Shown: positions 29,821-39,239, counted from the first letter of the stretch. The stretch is DNA of 64,000 bases from Lutimonas zeaxanthinifaciens (GCF_030503675.1 NZ_CP129964.1:1302001-1366000), one strand, 5' to 3'. Notes: generated by a model from the sequence alone, not told the origin. Translations and numbers: made by a program.

Positions 29821-29828
29821 AAAAATGT

Positions 29829-29836
29829 TATATTTG
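29829..29836 (+). promoter_or_regulatory. Candidate -7 element for the photolyase operon
   Basis: TATATTTG is an exact TAnnTTTG match about 107 bp before the first gene of the 29944-33307 operon. No TTG or TTTG sits at the expected -33 distance, so the assignment is tentative. It is back to back with the fasciclin promoter. Confidence 0.4.
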
Positions 29837-29943
29837 TTTAATAAAAAAATGTTAAAATATGAACAAAGATGTTAATATAGGTGATATCCAGTTTTAGATT
29901 TTGCTGCATTGAAATCCTCCAACTTGTCTGAAATGATTATTTT

Positions 29944-30504
29944 ATGAAAAACATTAGAAGCATGGGACACATAGTTTATTACGTTGCCACCTCACTTGAT
30001 GGTTATATATCAGGACCTGAAGGTGATATTTCAGGATTTAACGGAACTACCGAAAGCGACGGTATTATGAAATATTTTGCTGATCTTAAGAATTTTGATA
30101 CTGTGATCATGGGAAGAAACACCTACGAATTTGGATATAAATTCGGGCTTAAACCGGGGGAGCGTGCATATCCTCATATGGAACATTTAATTTTTTCAAA
30201 CAGTCTTCAGTTCAAGTCTCCTGAAAATGCAGTGAAAGTAATAAGGCCTGAAATCGAAACTATCAAAGATATTAAAGGTAAGAAGGGTTCGGATATTTAT
30301 TTGTGCGGAGGTGGTCAATTTGCGGGATGGCTACTGGATCATGGAATGATAGATCAGCTCATTATCAAGTTAAATCCTATTATTCTTTCTGAGGGAATTC
30401 CTCTGTTTGGTCCTTCAAAAAGAAAAGTTTCCCTTGAGTTAATCGAATCAAAGACGTACAGTCACGGGCTTCAATTGATGCATTATAATATCAAATACGA
30501 ATAA
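29944..30504 (+). CDS. RibD C-terminal/DHFR-like reductase heading the photolyase operon
   Basis: DHFR-superfamily reductase: VYYVATSLDGYISGPEGDIS opens the fold, VIMGRNTYEFGYKFG (about residues 55-69) is the nucleotide-binding arm, IYLCGGGQFAGWLLDHGMIDQLIIK and PIILSEGIPLF complete it. Both the ATG at 29944 and one at 29962 are possible. It is 9 bp upstream of the FAD-domain photolyase gene, so it is likely to be co-expressed. Relatives reduce pterins or riboflavin precursors; a role in supplying or reducing a photolyase cofactor is an inference from position only. Confidence 0.85.
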   Translation: MKNIRSMGHIVYYVATSLDGYISGPEGDISGFNGTTESDGIMKYFADLKNFDTVIMGRNTYEFGYKFGLKPGERAYPHMEHLIFSNSLQFKSPENAVKVIRPEIETIKDIKGKKGSDIYLCGGGQFAGWLLDHGMIDQLIIKLNPIILSEGIPLFGPSKRKVSLELIESKTYSHGLQLMHYNIKYE

Positions 30505-30513
30505 TTCGACAGT

Positions 30514-31632
30514 ATGCTTAGTAACAGCACAAATATCTTTCCGTCAACAATGGAGGAAATAAAAGATCGAATTTTACAAATTGATCCGGTTGCTTATGCC
30601 TCAACACGAAATTATAAGAATGGTAAAATTACAAAGCTGAGCCCTTATATCTCGCGCGGCGTAATTTCCACCAGATTTGTATTTGATCAAATAATGAATC
30701 TGGGTTTGCCCTGGAATAAAATTGAAAAATTGGTTCAGGAACTGGCCTGGCGAGATTATTGGCAGCAAGTCTGGAAGGCGAGGGGCAATGACATCAACAA
30801 GGATCTTAAAAGAAAGCAGGAAAGCGCGGAGCATTTTGAGTTACCGGTTTCGATCATGGAGGGCACTACTGGTATCGAAGCGATTGACAAGGCTGTCAGT
30901 GACTTTTATGATACAGGGTATATGCATAATCACATGCGGATGTATGTAGCGGCATTAGCCTGTAATGTAGGAAGGTCGCATTGGTTGAATCCGGCGCGTT
31001 GGATGTATTACAATCTATTGGATGGCGACTGGGCAAGTAATGCCCTGAGCTGGCAATGGGTGGCAGGTTCAAATGCAAATAAAAAGTACTATGCCAACCA
31101 GGACAACATCAATCGATATTTTTCAACTGATCAAAAAGGAACCTTTCTTGATATCTCTTATGATAAATTTGATGAACTGGATATTCCCGAAGAATTATCT
31201 AAAACACAGAGATTTGAAGGAGCTACAGATTTATCGAATTTACCGGAATTAAAAGCGTCATCAATTGACAAGAATCGTAAAACCTTACTTTACAACTACT
31301 ACAACCTTGATCCAAACTGGCATCAAGATGAAGATTACCAAAGAGTATTATTAATGGAGCCTTCATTTTTCAGGCAGTACCCGGTAAGCAGAAAGTGTAT
31401 TGAATTTTCTTTACAGTTAGCTGAAAATATCGAAGGTGTAAATGTATATGTTGGTGAATTCGAGGAGCTCAAGAGGTATATCAAGGCCGATTATATGGTC
31501 TTTAAAGAGCATCCGACAAATCATCATTATGAGGGAAAAGAAGAGCCGAGAGAATGGATGTTTGAGGTAGAGGGGTATTTTTCATCATTTTTTGGTTTCT
31601 GGAAGAAATGTAAGAAACATATAAGGAAATGA
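30514..31632 (+). CDS. Photolyase-type FAD-binding domain protein with altered domain order
   Basis: The first ~235 residues are the helical FAD-binding domain of the photolyase/cryptochrome family: [24 protein letters not shown], the [10 protein letters not shown] helix and [24 protein letters not shown]. The normal N-terminal antenna (alpha/beta) domain is absent. Instead, residues about 255-345 after the FAD domain look like an alpha/beta fold: [14 protein letters not shown], then [15 protein letters not shown] and a terminal [16 protein letters not shown]. The usual PYFRIFNP continuation is replaced. This could be a permuted photolyase or a non-repair flavoprotein. It overlaps the next gene by 4 bp. 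Confidence 0.85.
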   Translation: MLSNSTNIFPSTMEEIKDRILQIDPVAYASTRNYKNGKITKLSPYISRGVISTRFVFDQIMNLGLPWNKIEKLVQELAWRDYWQQVWKARGNDINKDLKRKQESAEHFELPVSIMEGTTGIEAIDKAVSDFYDTGYMHNHMRMYVAALACNVGRSHWLNPARWMYYNLLDGDWASNALSWQWVAGSNANKKYYANQDNINRYFSTDQKGTFLDISYDKFDELDIPEELSKTQRFEGATDLSNLPELKASSIDKNRKTLLYNYYNLDPNWHQDEDYQRVLLMEPSFFRQYPVSRKCIEFSLQLAENIEGVNVYVGEFEELKRYIKADYMVFKEHPTNHHYEGKEEPREWMFEVEGYFSSFFGFWKKCKKHIRK

Positions 31633-31784
31633 AAAAAAAGAAAAGTGAGTTGCCGAGTAAAAAATGTCCTGTTTGCGGATTGCCTTTTTCATGGAGAAAG
31701 AAATGGGAGAAAAACTGGGAAGAAGTGAGGTATTGCAGTGAAAGGTGCAGAAGAAATAAATCCGTAAAAAATTCAATAGTATGA
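31629..31784 (+). CDS. DUF2256 zinc-ribbon mini-protein
   Basis: A 51-residue basic protein starting [20 protein letters not shown]. Cysteines are arranged CPVC ... RYCSERC, a four-Cys zinc ribbon, with the [12 protein letters not shown] segment characteristic of DUF2256. Its ATG overlaps the stop of the upstream photolyase gene and its TGA overlaps the ATG of the downstream one (both ATGA), so it is translationally coupled on both sides. DUF2256 genes are commonly beside cryptochrome/photolyase genes, but their function is unknown; RNA or DNA binding is a guess. Confidence 0.88.
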   Translation: MKKKKSELPSKKCPVCGLPFSWRKKWEKNWEEVRYCSERCRRNKSVKNSIV

Positions 31785-33307
31785 CAAGGATAGGGCTGGT
31801 ATTTCCGCATCAATTATTAAATGATCATGAGATGTTCCATACATGTGATCAGCTTTTTCTTATCGAAGAATTTCTTTTTTTCAGGCAATTTAATTTTCAC
31901 AAACAAAAACTGGCCTTTCATCGAGCAAGTATGAAAGCGTTTCAACAGAGGCTTGAAGAAGCTGGTTCAAAACTGACCTATATTGAAAGCACGGAGGAGG
32001 GTTCTGACATAAGACATTTAATTAGAAACCTTTTCTCTGAATTCCGGAAAGAATCAGGGGAAGAGGAAAAAAAAAGAAGTAAGGAATTTGAGATAAACTT
32101 TATAGACCCCACGGATAACTGGCTTTCAAAACGTGTTAAGGAAACCTGTGTGAGCCTTAATATTCCTTACATTAAATATGAGTCTCCATTATTTATAAAT
32201 AATGGAAATGAATTGGAATCTTTTTTTAGAAAGGATAAAAAATCTTTTTTTCAAACTACTTTTTACAAACAGCAAAGAAAGCGTCTTGGTCTACTTATGA
32301 CCGAGGAAGGCAAGCCTCAGGGAGGTAAATGGACCTTTGATACAGAAAACAGAAAAAAAATTCCAAAGAACAGCCAGCCTCCAGTCGTGAATTATCCTGA
32401 AAATAATGCGGTCTGGGAAGAAGCCGTTCAATATGTAGGGAACTTATTTCCAGATAATCCCGGAGAAATAACAACTTCTCCTTTGTATCCTGTTGATCAT
32501 AAGGAGGCAGAATCCTGGTTATCTCAATTCCTGGATTTTCGTTTTCATTTTTTTGGTGATTACGAAGACGCCATCGTGGTCAAACAATCGATACTGCATC
32601 ACAGCCTTTTGTCCCCTCTGATTAATGTAGGGCTTCTCTTACCTAAAGAAATTGTAGCTCAAAGTGTTCATTATGCTGAAATAAATGATGTGCCATTGAA
32701 TTCTGCAGAAGGGTTTATACGTCAGATCATAGGATGGCGCGAATTTATCAGAGGAATTTACGAGTATAAAGGAACTTACTCCCGAACAAGAAATTTTTGG
32801 GGATTTAAACGTAAAATACCAAATAGTTTTTACACGGGAACAACGGGCATTGATCCCATTGATCAAACCATCAAAAAAGTTTTAAAGACAGGGTATTGCC
32901 ACCATATTGAGCGGTTAATGGTGCTTGGGAATTTTATGTTGCTCTGTGAGTTTGATCCGGATGAAGTGTATCGCTGGTTTATGGAACTTTTTATTGATGC
33001 CTATGACTGGGTCATGGTTCCCAATGTATATGGAATGAGTCAGTTTTCGGATGGAGGAGTTTTTGCGACCAAACCATACATAAGTGGATCAAACTACCTG
33101 AAAAAGATGAGCGACTATAAGCCTGGAGACTGGACAGCCACATGGGACGGCCTTTTCTGGCGATTTATTGATCAGCATCAGGATTTCTTTAAGCGAAACC
33201 CCAGAATATCGATGCTATATTATTCTTATCAGCGAATGGCTCAAGAGAAAAGAGAAAATCATTTAATACATGCGGAGACTTTTTTAAAGTCACTCGATCA
33301 GGTTTAG
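31781..33307 (+). CDS. PhrB/CryPro-type photolyase without Fe-S cysteines
   Basis: 508-residue member of the prokaryotic (6-4) photolyase/CryPro family. The antenna domain opens [18 protein letters not shown]-domain blocks are [49 protein letters not shown] and [17 protein letters not shown]. Characterised relatives bind a 4Fe-4S cluster through four cysteines, three of which lie straight after the MSDY motif; here that stretch (from Met443) reads [16 protein letters not shown] with no cysteine, and the fourth position also lacks one. Antenna lumazine and FAD binding remain plausible. Repair of UV (6-4) lesions or light sensing is inferred. Confidence 0.9.
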   Translation: MTRIGLVFPHQLLNDHEMFHTCDQLFLIEEFLFFRQFNFHKQKLAFHRASMKAFQQRLEEAGSKLTYIESTEEGSDIRHLIRNLFSEFRKESGEEEKKRSKEFEINFIDPTDNWLSKRVKETCVSLNIPYIKYESPLFINNGNELESFFRKDKKSFFQTTFYKQQRKRLGLLMTEEGKPQGGKWTFDTENRKKIPKNSQPPVVNYPENNAVWEEAVQYVGNLFPDNPGEITTSPLYPVDHKEAESWLSQFLDFRFHFFGDYEDAIVVKQSILHHSLLSPLINVGLLLPKEIVAQSVHYAEINDVPLNSAEGFIRQIIGWREFIRGIYEYKGTYSRTRNFWGFKRKIPNSFYTGTTGIDPIDQTIKKVLKTGYCHHIERLMVLGNFMLLCEFDPDEVYRWFMELFIDAYDWVMVPNVYGMSQFSDGGVFATKPYISGSNYLKKMSDYKPGDWTATWDGLFWRFIDQHQDFFKRNPRISMLYYSYQRMAQEKRENHLIHAETFLKSLDQV

Positions 33308-33419
33308 GCTTTAATTCACTTTCAGTGTGCTCTGCAATTTTCTTTAAAAAATTAAGATATCGCAAGTCGTTCTTATTTTATTGATTATTTTTAGTCCTTA
33401 TCCAAGGAAATCGGTTTGT

Positions 33420-33902
33420 ATGGAAAGTTATGTCATTGCTAGAGTAATTCACGTAATAGCCGTGATTTTGTGGATTGGTGGGGTTGTCATGGTGACAACG
33501 GTAATAATTCCTTCGGTAAAGAAAATGGCTTCCAAAAAGGACCAGATCAAAACTTTTGAGCGAATTGAGGGAAGATTTTCAATTCAGGCCAAAATAACGA
33601 CCTTGATTACCGGTCTTTCAGGATTTTATATGATCTATGTTCTTGACGCCTGGGACAGGTACCTGCAATTGAAGTTTTGGTACATTCATGCTATGACTTT
33701 AGTTTGGGTCCTATTTACGATAGTCTTGTATATTCTGGAACCTTTGCTGTTGCACAATTTATTTAAAAGCTTCGCCGAAAAAAATCCCGAAAGGACTTTT
33801 TCGATTATGCACTGGGCACATTGGTTTCTATTATTACTTAGTTTGATTACAACGGCTGGTGTCGTGGCAGGAAGTCACGGACTTTTTTTTATTAATGACT
33901 AA
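33420..33902 (+). CDS. Four-helix membrane protein, CopD/DUF2269-like
   Basis: I choose the ATG at 33420 (MESYVIARVIHVIAVILWIGG) since homologous four-helix proteins start with helix 1; a frame-open ATG at 33381 would add 13 polar residues. Four hydrophobic helices occur at about 5-25, 55-75, 87-110 and 135-155. His in helix 1 (RVIHVIAV) and helix 3 (YIHAMTL) could ligate heme or copper, as in CopD-like proteins. No partner gene supports copper transport, so function remains open. Confidence 0.65.
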   Translation: MESYVIARVIHVIAVILWIGGVVMVTTVIIPSVKKMASKKDQIKTFERIEGRFSIQAKITTLITGLSGFYMIYVLDAWDRYLQLKFWYIHAMTLVWVLFTIVLYILEPLLLHNLFKSFAEKNPERTFSIMHWAHWFLLLLSLITTAGVVAGSHGLFFIND

Positions 33903-33927
33903 ACAATTAAAAACCCAAACTTAACCT

Positions 33928-35592
33928 ATGAAGAAATCTAAATTATTAATTCATTCTTCTTATCTACTGATCCTTATTGTATTGTTTCACTCAGAAAGCT
34001 TATTTAGTCAAGATACTGATATAGAGAATTCTAAATATAGTGGTTTGGTAGTTTTATTTAAAGAGTGGAGAAGCTTTGAAGAACCTCCTTTGCGAGAGGG
34101 AGCTCCCGATTATACGGCTGAAACATTTGAAAAAAGAGACAGCGAATTCAATCATCTACGCGAAAGACTTTTAGATATTGATACGACTGGATGGAGCGTT
34201 AAAAATCAAGTTGATTGGATGGTTGTGTGGGCTGAAATGAACGGATATGAATTTAACAGGAAAATTCTAAAGCCCTGGACGCGTGATCCTGCCTTTTACA
34301 AGTCGGTATGGAATTACAGAAGTGACGTTCCGGCTCATGAGGGTCCCACTCATCATATGACCACAGAACTCTGGCAGTATGAATTCCCTCTTGACAAGAA
34401 TGACAGACTACGTTTACTTGGCGATATTAAAGTTATCAAACCATTAAATGAGCAGGCAAGATTAAATTTAACTGGTAATGCCAGGGATCTCTGGATAACA
34501 GGTATAAGAGATATTGAATGGCAGAGCTACAGCCTTGGTAAACTTCTTGAAAAGAAAGAAATCATTGATGACAAAAAATTGTCCGCCGTAATTAAAGAGG
34601 CAAAAACGAGTACAGACGATTTTGTAAAATGGCTAAAGGATAAATCAGGTTCAAAAACAGGTCCTTCCGGTATTGGTAAAGAAAATTACAGTTGGTATTT
34701 ACAAAACGTACATTTGGTTCCTTTGAGCTGGGAAGATGAAGTGATGATCCTGAAAAGAGAGCTTGCAAGAGCCTGGAGTGCCTTAAAACTTGAGGAACAC
34801 CGCAATAGGAATCTTCCTGAGTTAATTGCTGTAAATAATAAGGCCGACTTTGATCAACTTGCCGAAGAATCAGTACAAAATATGATGTCTTTTTTGGAAG
34901 GTCAGGATATTGTCACGGTAAAGGAATACTTTGAGCCCGCTCTGCGAGAGCATATGGGAACTTATCAGGAACCGGAAAAAAGAAATTTCTTTACCATTGG
35001 AATGCATTATGATCCGCGTCCGCTATATTCTCATTTCTACCATTGGTTCGAATTGGCACGAATGGATACAGAACCTCATAAAAGTGAGATCAGAAGAGGA
35101 CCCTTGCTCTACAATATCTTTGATTCAAGAAACGAAGGAACCGCAACGGCCGTTGAGGAAATGTTTATGCAGGCAGGCCTATATGACAATAAGCCAAGGG
35201 TGCGTGAGATTGTTTATATCATGATCGCTCAGCGTGCAGCAAGAGGTTTGGGCTCCTTGTATGCCCATGCCAATGAAATGACCATGGAGGAGGCCGGAGG
35301 GATCCATTCTGAATATACCCCAAGAGGATGGATGAAAACCGAAAAGGAGTTACTGATCTTTGAACAACATCTTTATCTGAGGCAACCGGGGTACGGCACT
35401 TCGTATATCACGGGTAAATATTTGTTGGAGAATGCCCTGGCCGATTATGCTAAAATGAAAGAGGATAGCAAGGAGGAATTTAGAGTAAAAGATTTTTTTG
35501 ATGAACTAAACGGAATAGGAAATATTCCAATTTCACTCGGACACTGGCAAATGACAGGAGAAACAGGCCATTTAAATAAAATCATTCGTTAA
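33928..35592 (+). CDS. Secreted DUF885-like protein, zinc motif not apparent
   Basis: Signal peptide to about residue 27 (SLFSQ). The body resembles DUF885 peptidase-like proteins: [43 protein letters not shown] in place of the EGWALYAE helix, and [16 protein letters not shown] near the C-terminus. The HExxPGH zinc motif expected before the EGWALY helix is not present; the corresponding area reads [13 protein letters not shown]. It may therefore be a non-peptidase relative or use other ligands (His and Glu are plentiful). 554 residues is normal for the family. Confidence 0.65.
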   Translation: MKKSKLLIHSSYLLILIVLFHSESLFSQDTDIENSKYSGLVVLFKEWRSFEEPPLREGAPDYTAETFEKRDSEFNHLRERLLDIDTTGWSVKNQVDWMVVWAEMNGYEFNRKILKPWTRDPAFYKSVWNYRSDVPAHEGPTHHMTTELWQYEFPLDKNDRLRLLGDIKVIKPLNEQARLNLTGNARDLWITGIRDIEWQSYSLGKLLEKKEIIDDKKLSAVIKEAKTSTDDFVKWLKDKSGSKTGPSGIGKENYSWYLQNVHLVPLSWEDEVMILKRELARAWSALKLEEHRNRNLPELIAVNNKADFDQLAEESVQNMMSFLEGQDIVTVKEYFEPALREHMGTYQEPEKRNFFTIGMHYDPRPLYSHFYHWFELARMDTEPHKSEIRRGPLLYNIFDSRNEGTATAVEEMFMQAGLYDNKPRVREIVYIMIAQRAARGLGSLYAHANEMTMEEAGGIHSEYTPRGWMKTEKELLIFEQHLYLRQPGYGTSYITGKYLLENALADYAKMKEDSKEEFRVKDFFDELNGIGNIPISLGHWQMTGETGHLNKIIR

Positions 35593-35643
35593 GCCCAGGA
35601 TCTGAAAAAAAGAAATAGAACCGATCGATTTCGTCTCAAATAC

Positions 35644-36051
35644 ATGGACAAGTTTTTAAACCGTAAAAATCTGCATCTGATCCTATGTGTGGTGATTGTT
35701 ATTCCTGCCGGATATATGTATGGAATTGCAACGGATGTTGTTTTAACTGAACTTATCAGTGTTCAAACAGAGCCGGTTGATCTTCGAAATTTGTTAAAGG
35801 CTGTGATGTTTCTTTATTTTGGCATAGCCATGATCTGGGTGTTGGGAATCATCCGTCCTGACTTTTGGAGATTTGCAACTCTGCTTGTCATTGTTTTTAT
35901 GGGCTGTCTGGTTCTCGGAAGAACCCTGAGTTGGATCGTGGATGGACGGCCTTCCCTGTTTTTAATTTTGGGGTTGTTTGGGGAACTGATACTATGTTTG
36001 TTTGGTTTATGGCAGTACAGGCTTTACGGCAGCGATAATAGAAAAATTTGA
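35644..36051 (+). CDS. DUF4345 membrane protein
   Basis: 135 residues with four hydrophobic helices (about 12-30, 45-67, 75-93 and 103-125). The pattern DLRNLLKAVMFLYFGIAMIWVLG, then R-RTLSW-VDGRPS between helices 3 and 4, is that of DUF4345 proteins. These are small integral membrane proteins with no known function. It is 51 bp after the DUF885-like gene and 46 bp before the chromate transporter. Confidence 0.75.
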   Translation: MDKFLNRKNLHLILCVVIVIPAGYMYGIATDVVLTELISVQTEPVDLRNLLKAVMFLYFGIAMIWVLGIIRPDFWRFATLLVIVFMGCLVLGRTLSWIVDGRPSLFLILGLFGELILCLFGLWQYRLYGSDNRKI

Positions 36052-36097
36052 ATACTAGGAGTGAATTAGGGATGAAAAAAAGTCAGATGTAAATCGT

Positions 36098-37225
36098 ATG
36101 ACAAAAAGCAAGAAAAATTTAGCAGAGGTTTTTGGATTGTTTCTGAAACTTGGATGCATTGCATTCGGAGGGCCTGCTGCTCATATATCAATGATGGAGG
36201 AGGAGGTGGTTACCAAAAGAAAGTGGATGAGCCGCCAATATTTTTTGGATATGGTAGGAGCCACCAATTTGGTCCCAGGGCCAAATTCGACTCAAATGAC
36301 CATGCATTGCGGCCATGTCAGGGCTGGCTGGAAGGGGCTTTGGGTAGCGGGTATTGCTTTTATAGGCCCGGCTGTTTTTTTTACATTGATACTTGCCATT
36401 ATTTACGGTAAGTATGGGGAAGTTCCTGAAATTGCTCCTTTCTTTTTTGGAATCAGGCCTGCCGTTATTGGTTTGATCGTAAATGCCACATTCAAACTTG
36501 GCAAAAAAGCATTTAAGAGCTGGCAATTGATCATTCTGGGTGTCGTGATAACCCTTATGTCTTTATACGGTCTGGATGAATTCTTGTTGATCATTGGAAG
36601 TGGCATCGCAGGAATGCTTTGGATGGGGTTTCAGCAAAGGGATCGATTCAAGGCGCTTTTGTTTCCTGCCCTAATTGCGTTAAAACCCATTGGGGCTCTC
36701 ATTACGAATAAATCGATCTTCCTGACATTTTTGAAAATTGCCATGGTTTTGTTTGGCAGTGGATATGTACTTATTGCTTATTTAGATGCTGAACTTGTGG
36801 AAAAGCTGGGCTGGCTGACCAAAGATCAGCTCCTTGATGCCATAGCCATGGGGCAATTCACTCCAGGGCCGGTTTTGACGACAGCTACATTTGTTGGTTA
36901 CCAGATGAATGGTATGTCAGGAGCCCTATGGGCATCTCTGGGGATGTTTCTTCCTTCCTTTTTTCTGGTGGGAATTTTGGTAAAACTGATCCCATATTTG
37001 AGAAAATCAATCCTGCTTTCAAATTTTCTGGATGCAGTAAATGCGGGGGCAGTGGGTATCATGATTGCCGTGACGCTTAAACTGGGATTTGAGCTGGCCT
37101 TTGATTGGCGAGCCGCAATTTTGATGATACTTAGCATTATCCTGACTTTCTTTGTCAAAAAAATCAGCCCTTTATGGATCATTTTGGGAGGGGGAACCCT
37201 GGGGTATTTGATAAACTTATTATAA
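36098..37225 (+). CDS. chrA: Chromate transporter ChrA
   Basis: 375-residue inner-membrane transporter with two CHR halves. First half: GLFLKLGCIAFGGPAAHISM with the FGG motif and NLVPGPNSTQM; second half: IAMVLFGSGYVLIAYL and GQFTPGPVLTTATFVGY with the TPGP motif. About ten to eleven hydrophobic helices. Family members export chromate, but many environmental homologues are annotated by similarity alone, and no ChrB regulator or reductase is nearby. The AT-rich tail of the gene runs into a repeated TTATAAGC at about 37222-37240. Confidence 0.93.
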   Translation: MTKSKKNLAEVFGLFLKLGCIAFGGPAAHISMMEEEVVTKRKWMSRQYFLDMVGATNLVPGPNSTQMTMHCGHVRAGWKGLWVAGIAFIGPAVFFTLILAIIYGKYGEVPEIAPFFFGIRPAVIGLIVNATFKLGKKAFKSWQLIILGVVITLMSLYGLDEFLLIIGSGIAGMLWMGFQQRDRFKALLFPALIALKPIGALITNKSIFLTFLKIAMVLFGSGYVLIAYLDAELVEKLGWLTKDQLLDAIAMGQFTPGPVLTTATFVGYQMNGMSGALWASLGMFLPSFFLVGILVKLIPYLRKSILLSNFLDAVNAGAVGIMIAVTLKLGFELAFDWRAAILMILSIILTFFVKKISPLWIILGGGTLGYLINLL

Positions 37226-37283
37226 GCTTTTTATAAGCTGTCCGGAAATAATTATCTTTAACACTTTATCAAAAACCTATTCC

Positions 37284-38279
37284 ATGAAACTCACCTTTTT
37301 AAGATTTTTTGCGGTTCTAATAGTCTCCGGATCATCTGTAGAATTGCAAGCACAAACTGTTTATAAAGACCAATTTGCACATACTTTTTCTATTGTTGCC
37401 AGAGATGCTCGTACCGGGGAAATGGCAGTAGGTGTTCAGAGTCATTGGTTTTCTGTTGGTACCATTGTGTCCTGGGGGAAATCAGGGGTAGGTGTGGTGG
37501 CTACTCAGTCTTTTGTGAATCCTGCCTATGGGCCGGAAGGTATAGCCTTGATGGAGAAAGGAAAAAATGCAGAGGAAGCACTGGATTTTCTGGTCGCTCA
37601 GGATGAAGGTAGAGATGTTAGGCAAGTAGCTATGCTGGATGTCAATGGAAATGTATCGGCTCATACCGGAAAGAAATGTATCGCTTCAGCAGGTCAGATC
37701 ACAGGTAAAAATTATTCTGTTCAGGCCAATATGATGCTCAATGATCAAGTCGTTCCTGCCATGGCAAAAGCTTTTGAGGAAAATGCCAATCTTCCTCTGG
37801 CAGATCGTGTACTGGCTGTTTTGTTGGCAGCCCAGGAAGCGGGAGGAGATATTCGAGGGCAGCAATCTGCTGCGATAATCGTGGTTCATGGCGATAAAGT
37901 TGATCAACCCTGGTTGGACAAAAAAGTGGATCTTCGTGTAGATGATCATAAGGAGCCATTAAAGGAGATGAAGCGACTTTTAAAAGTACATAAGGCTTAT
38001 GATCATTTGAATAAAGGAGATGTTGCCATGGAAAAAGCAGATATGGCCATGGCCCTGAAAGAATATGCAGCAGCCGAAGCCATGTTTCCAAACAACCTGG
38101 AAATGAAATACTGGAAAGCGGTCACGCTTGCAAATAATGGAAGACTAGAGGAAGCAAAACCTATTTTTAAAGAAGTTTTTGAAAAAGATGAAAATTGGAG
38201 AACCTTGACAAAGAGGTTGCCCGATTCAGGTCTTTTAACAATTTCTGATACGGAAATCCAAGGTATTCTTGACCTGTAA
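37284..38279 (+). CDS. Secreted DUF1028 protein with C-terminal TPR-like region
   Basis: Signal peptide to about residue 24 (ELQAQ). Residues about 30-225 are DUF1028, an Ntn-hydrolase-like domain: TFSIVARDARTGEMAVGVQSHWFSVG, GVGVVATQSFVNPAYG and MLNDQVVPAMAKAFE. After that, about 230-331, are two TPR-like repeats (HLNKGDVAMEKADMAMALKEYAAAEAMFP, then the second repeat). Enzymatic activity of the family is unproven. Its end overlaps the long form of the next gene, so they form one unit. Confidence 0.9.
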   Translation: MKLTFLRFFAVLIVSGSSVELQAQTVYKDQFAHTFSIVARDARTGEMAVGVQSHWFSVGTIVSWGKSGVGVVATQSFVNPAYGPEGIALMEKGKNAEEALDFLVAQDEGRDVRQVAMLDVNGNVSAHTGKKCIASAGQITGKNYSVQANMMLNDQVVPAMAKAFEENANLPLADRVLAVLLAAQEAGGDIRGQQSAAIIVVHGDKVDQPWLDKKVDLRVDDHKEPLKEMKRLLKVHKAYDHLNKGDVAMEKADMAMALKEYAAAEAMFPNNLEMKYWKAVTLANNGRLEEAKPIFKEVFEKDENWRTLTKRLPDSGLLTISDTEIQGILDL

Positions 38280-38295
38280 TTATGTATATCCTGAA

Positions 38296-39234
38296 ATGAA
38301 AATTCTACACCCCGTTTTGTTTGCTTTGCTTTGTCTGCTCACTTGTCCAATTTTTTCACAAGAGCCAGGTGATGTGTTTTTGGTTGTGTTGGGTACTGTT
38401 CAGGATGCAGGCGCTCCACATGCAGGCTGTAATAAAACCTGTTGTGCTGATTTGTTTATTAATCCTGATCCAGATAAAAAGGTGGTGTCACTGGGCTTGA
38501 TCGATAAAGTGAATAAAAGAAAATATTTATTTGAAGCGACACCGGACATGACGAGGCAGATGAAGAACCTGTCCCGATTGGGAGGATTTAATAATCGTGA
38601 AATTCCCAATGGCATATTTTTGAGCCATGCGCATATTGGTCATTATACCGGATTGATGTATCTGGGAAAAGAAGCCATGAATGCGGATGGGGTAGTTGTA
38701 CATGCGATGCCAAAAATGAAAGATTTTCTTGAAAATAACGGTCCCTGGAGCCAATTGGTAGGTAATCAAAATATAAGAATTGAAATGCTTACTAATCGAC
38801 TCCCCATAGAGTTGTCAAAAGATATCACGGTGGAGCCCATTCAAGTTCCCCATCGTGATGAATATTCGGAAACGGTGGGCTTTAGAATCACAGGGCCGAA
38901 TAAAACGGCTTTATTTATTCCTGATATTGATAAATGGGAAAAATGGAACCTGAATATTGTTGAAGAGGTGAAAAAGGTGGATTATGCTTTGCTGGATGCG
39001 ACTTTTTATGATGCTGAAGAAATAAATAACCGGGATATTTCAGAAATACCGCATCCATTTGTGATTGAAAGTATGAATAAATTCGATTCCTTGGGAACGG
39101 AGGAAAAAAGGAAAATAATATTTATTCACATGAACCATACAAATCCTCTTTTAGATCCGGATAGCGAAGCTTCAAAAGAGGTGTTAAAGAGAGGCTTCCG
39201 GATTGCCAGGTTTAATAATGTATTTTCACTTTAA
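38296..39234 (+). CDS. PqqB-like metallo-beta-lactamase fold protein, secreted
   Basis: The ATG at 38296 begins a clear signal peptide (MKILHPVLFALLCLLTCPIFSQ), whereas the upstream ATG at 38269 would place nine polar residues before it. The fold is shown by VVLGTVQDAGAPHAGC, where the Cys-rich GCNKTCC follows, as in PqqB, and by SHAHIGHYTGL, with His111, His113 and His116; the usual Asp of HxHxDH is Gly115. Later ligands include VPHRDEYSETVGF and IPDIDKWEK. No other pqq genes are present, so a PQQ role is doubtful. Confidence 0.82.
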   Translation: MKILHPVLFALLCLLTCPIFSQEPGDVFLVVLGTVQDAGAPHAGCNKTCCADLFINPDPDKKVVSLGLIDKVNKRKYLFEATPDMTRQMKNLSRLGGFNNREIPNGIFLSHAHIGHYTGLMYLGKEAMNADGVVVHAMPKMKDFLENNGPWSQLVGNQNIRIEMLTNRLPIELSKDITVEPIQVPHRDEYSETVGFRITGPNKTALFIPDIDKWEKWNLNIVEEVKKVDYALLDATFYDAEEINNRDISEIPHPFVIESMNKFDSLGTEEKRKIIFIHMNHTNPLLDPDSEASKEVLKRGFRIARFNNVFSL

Positions 39235-39239
39235 GACTT

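Noticed and set aside
33381-33419. Longer start for the CopD-like protein
   Set aside because: It would add a polar 13-residue extension (with Cys and Pro) in front of helix 1; the ATG at 33420 gives the family-like N-terminus.
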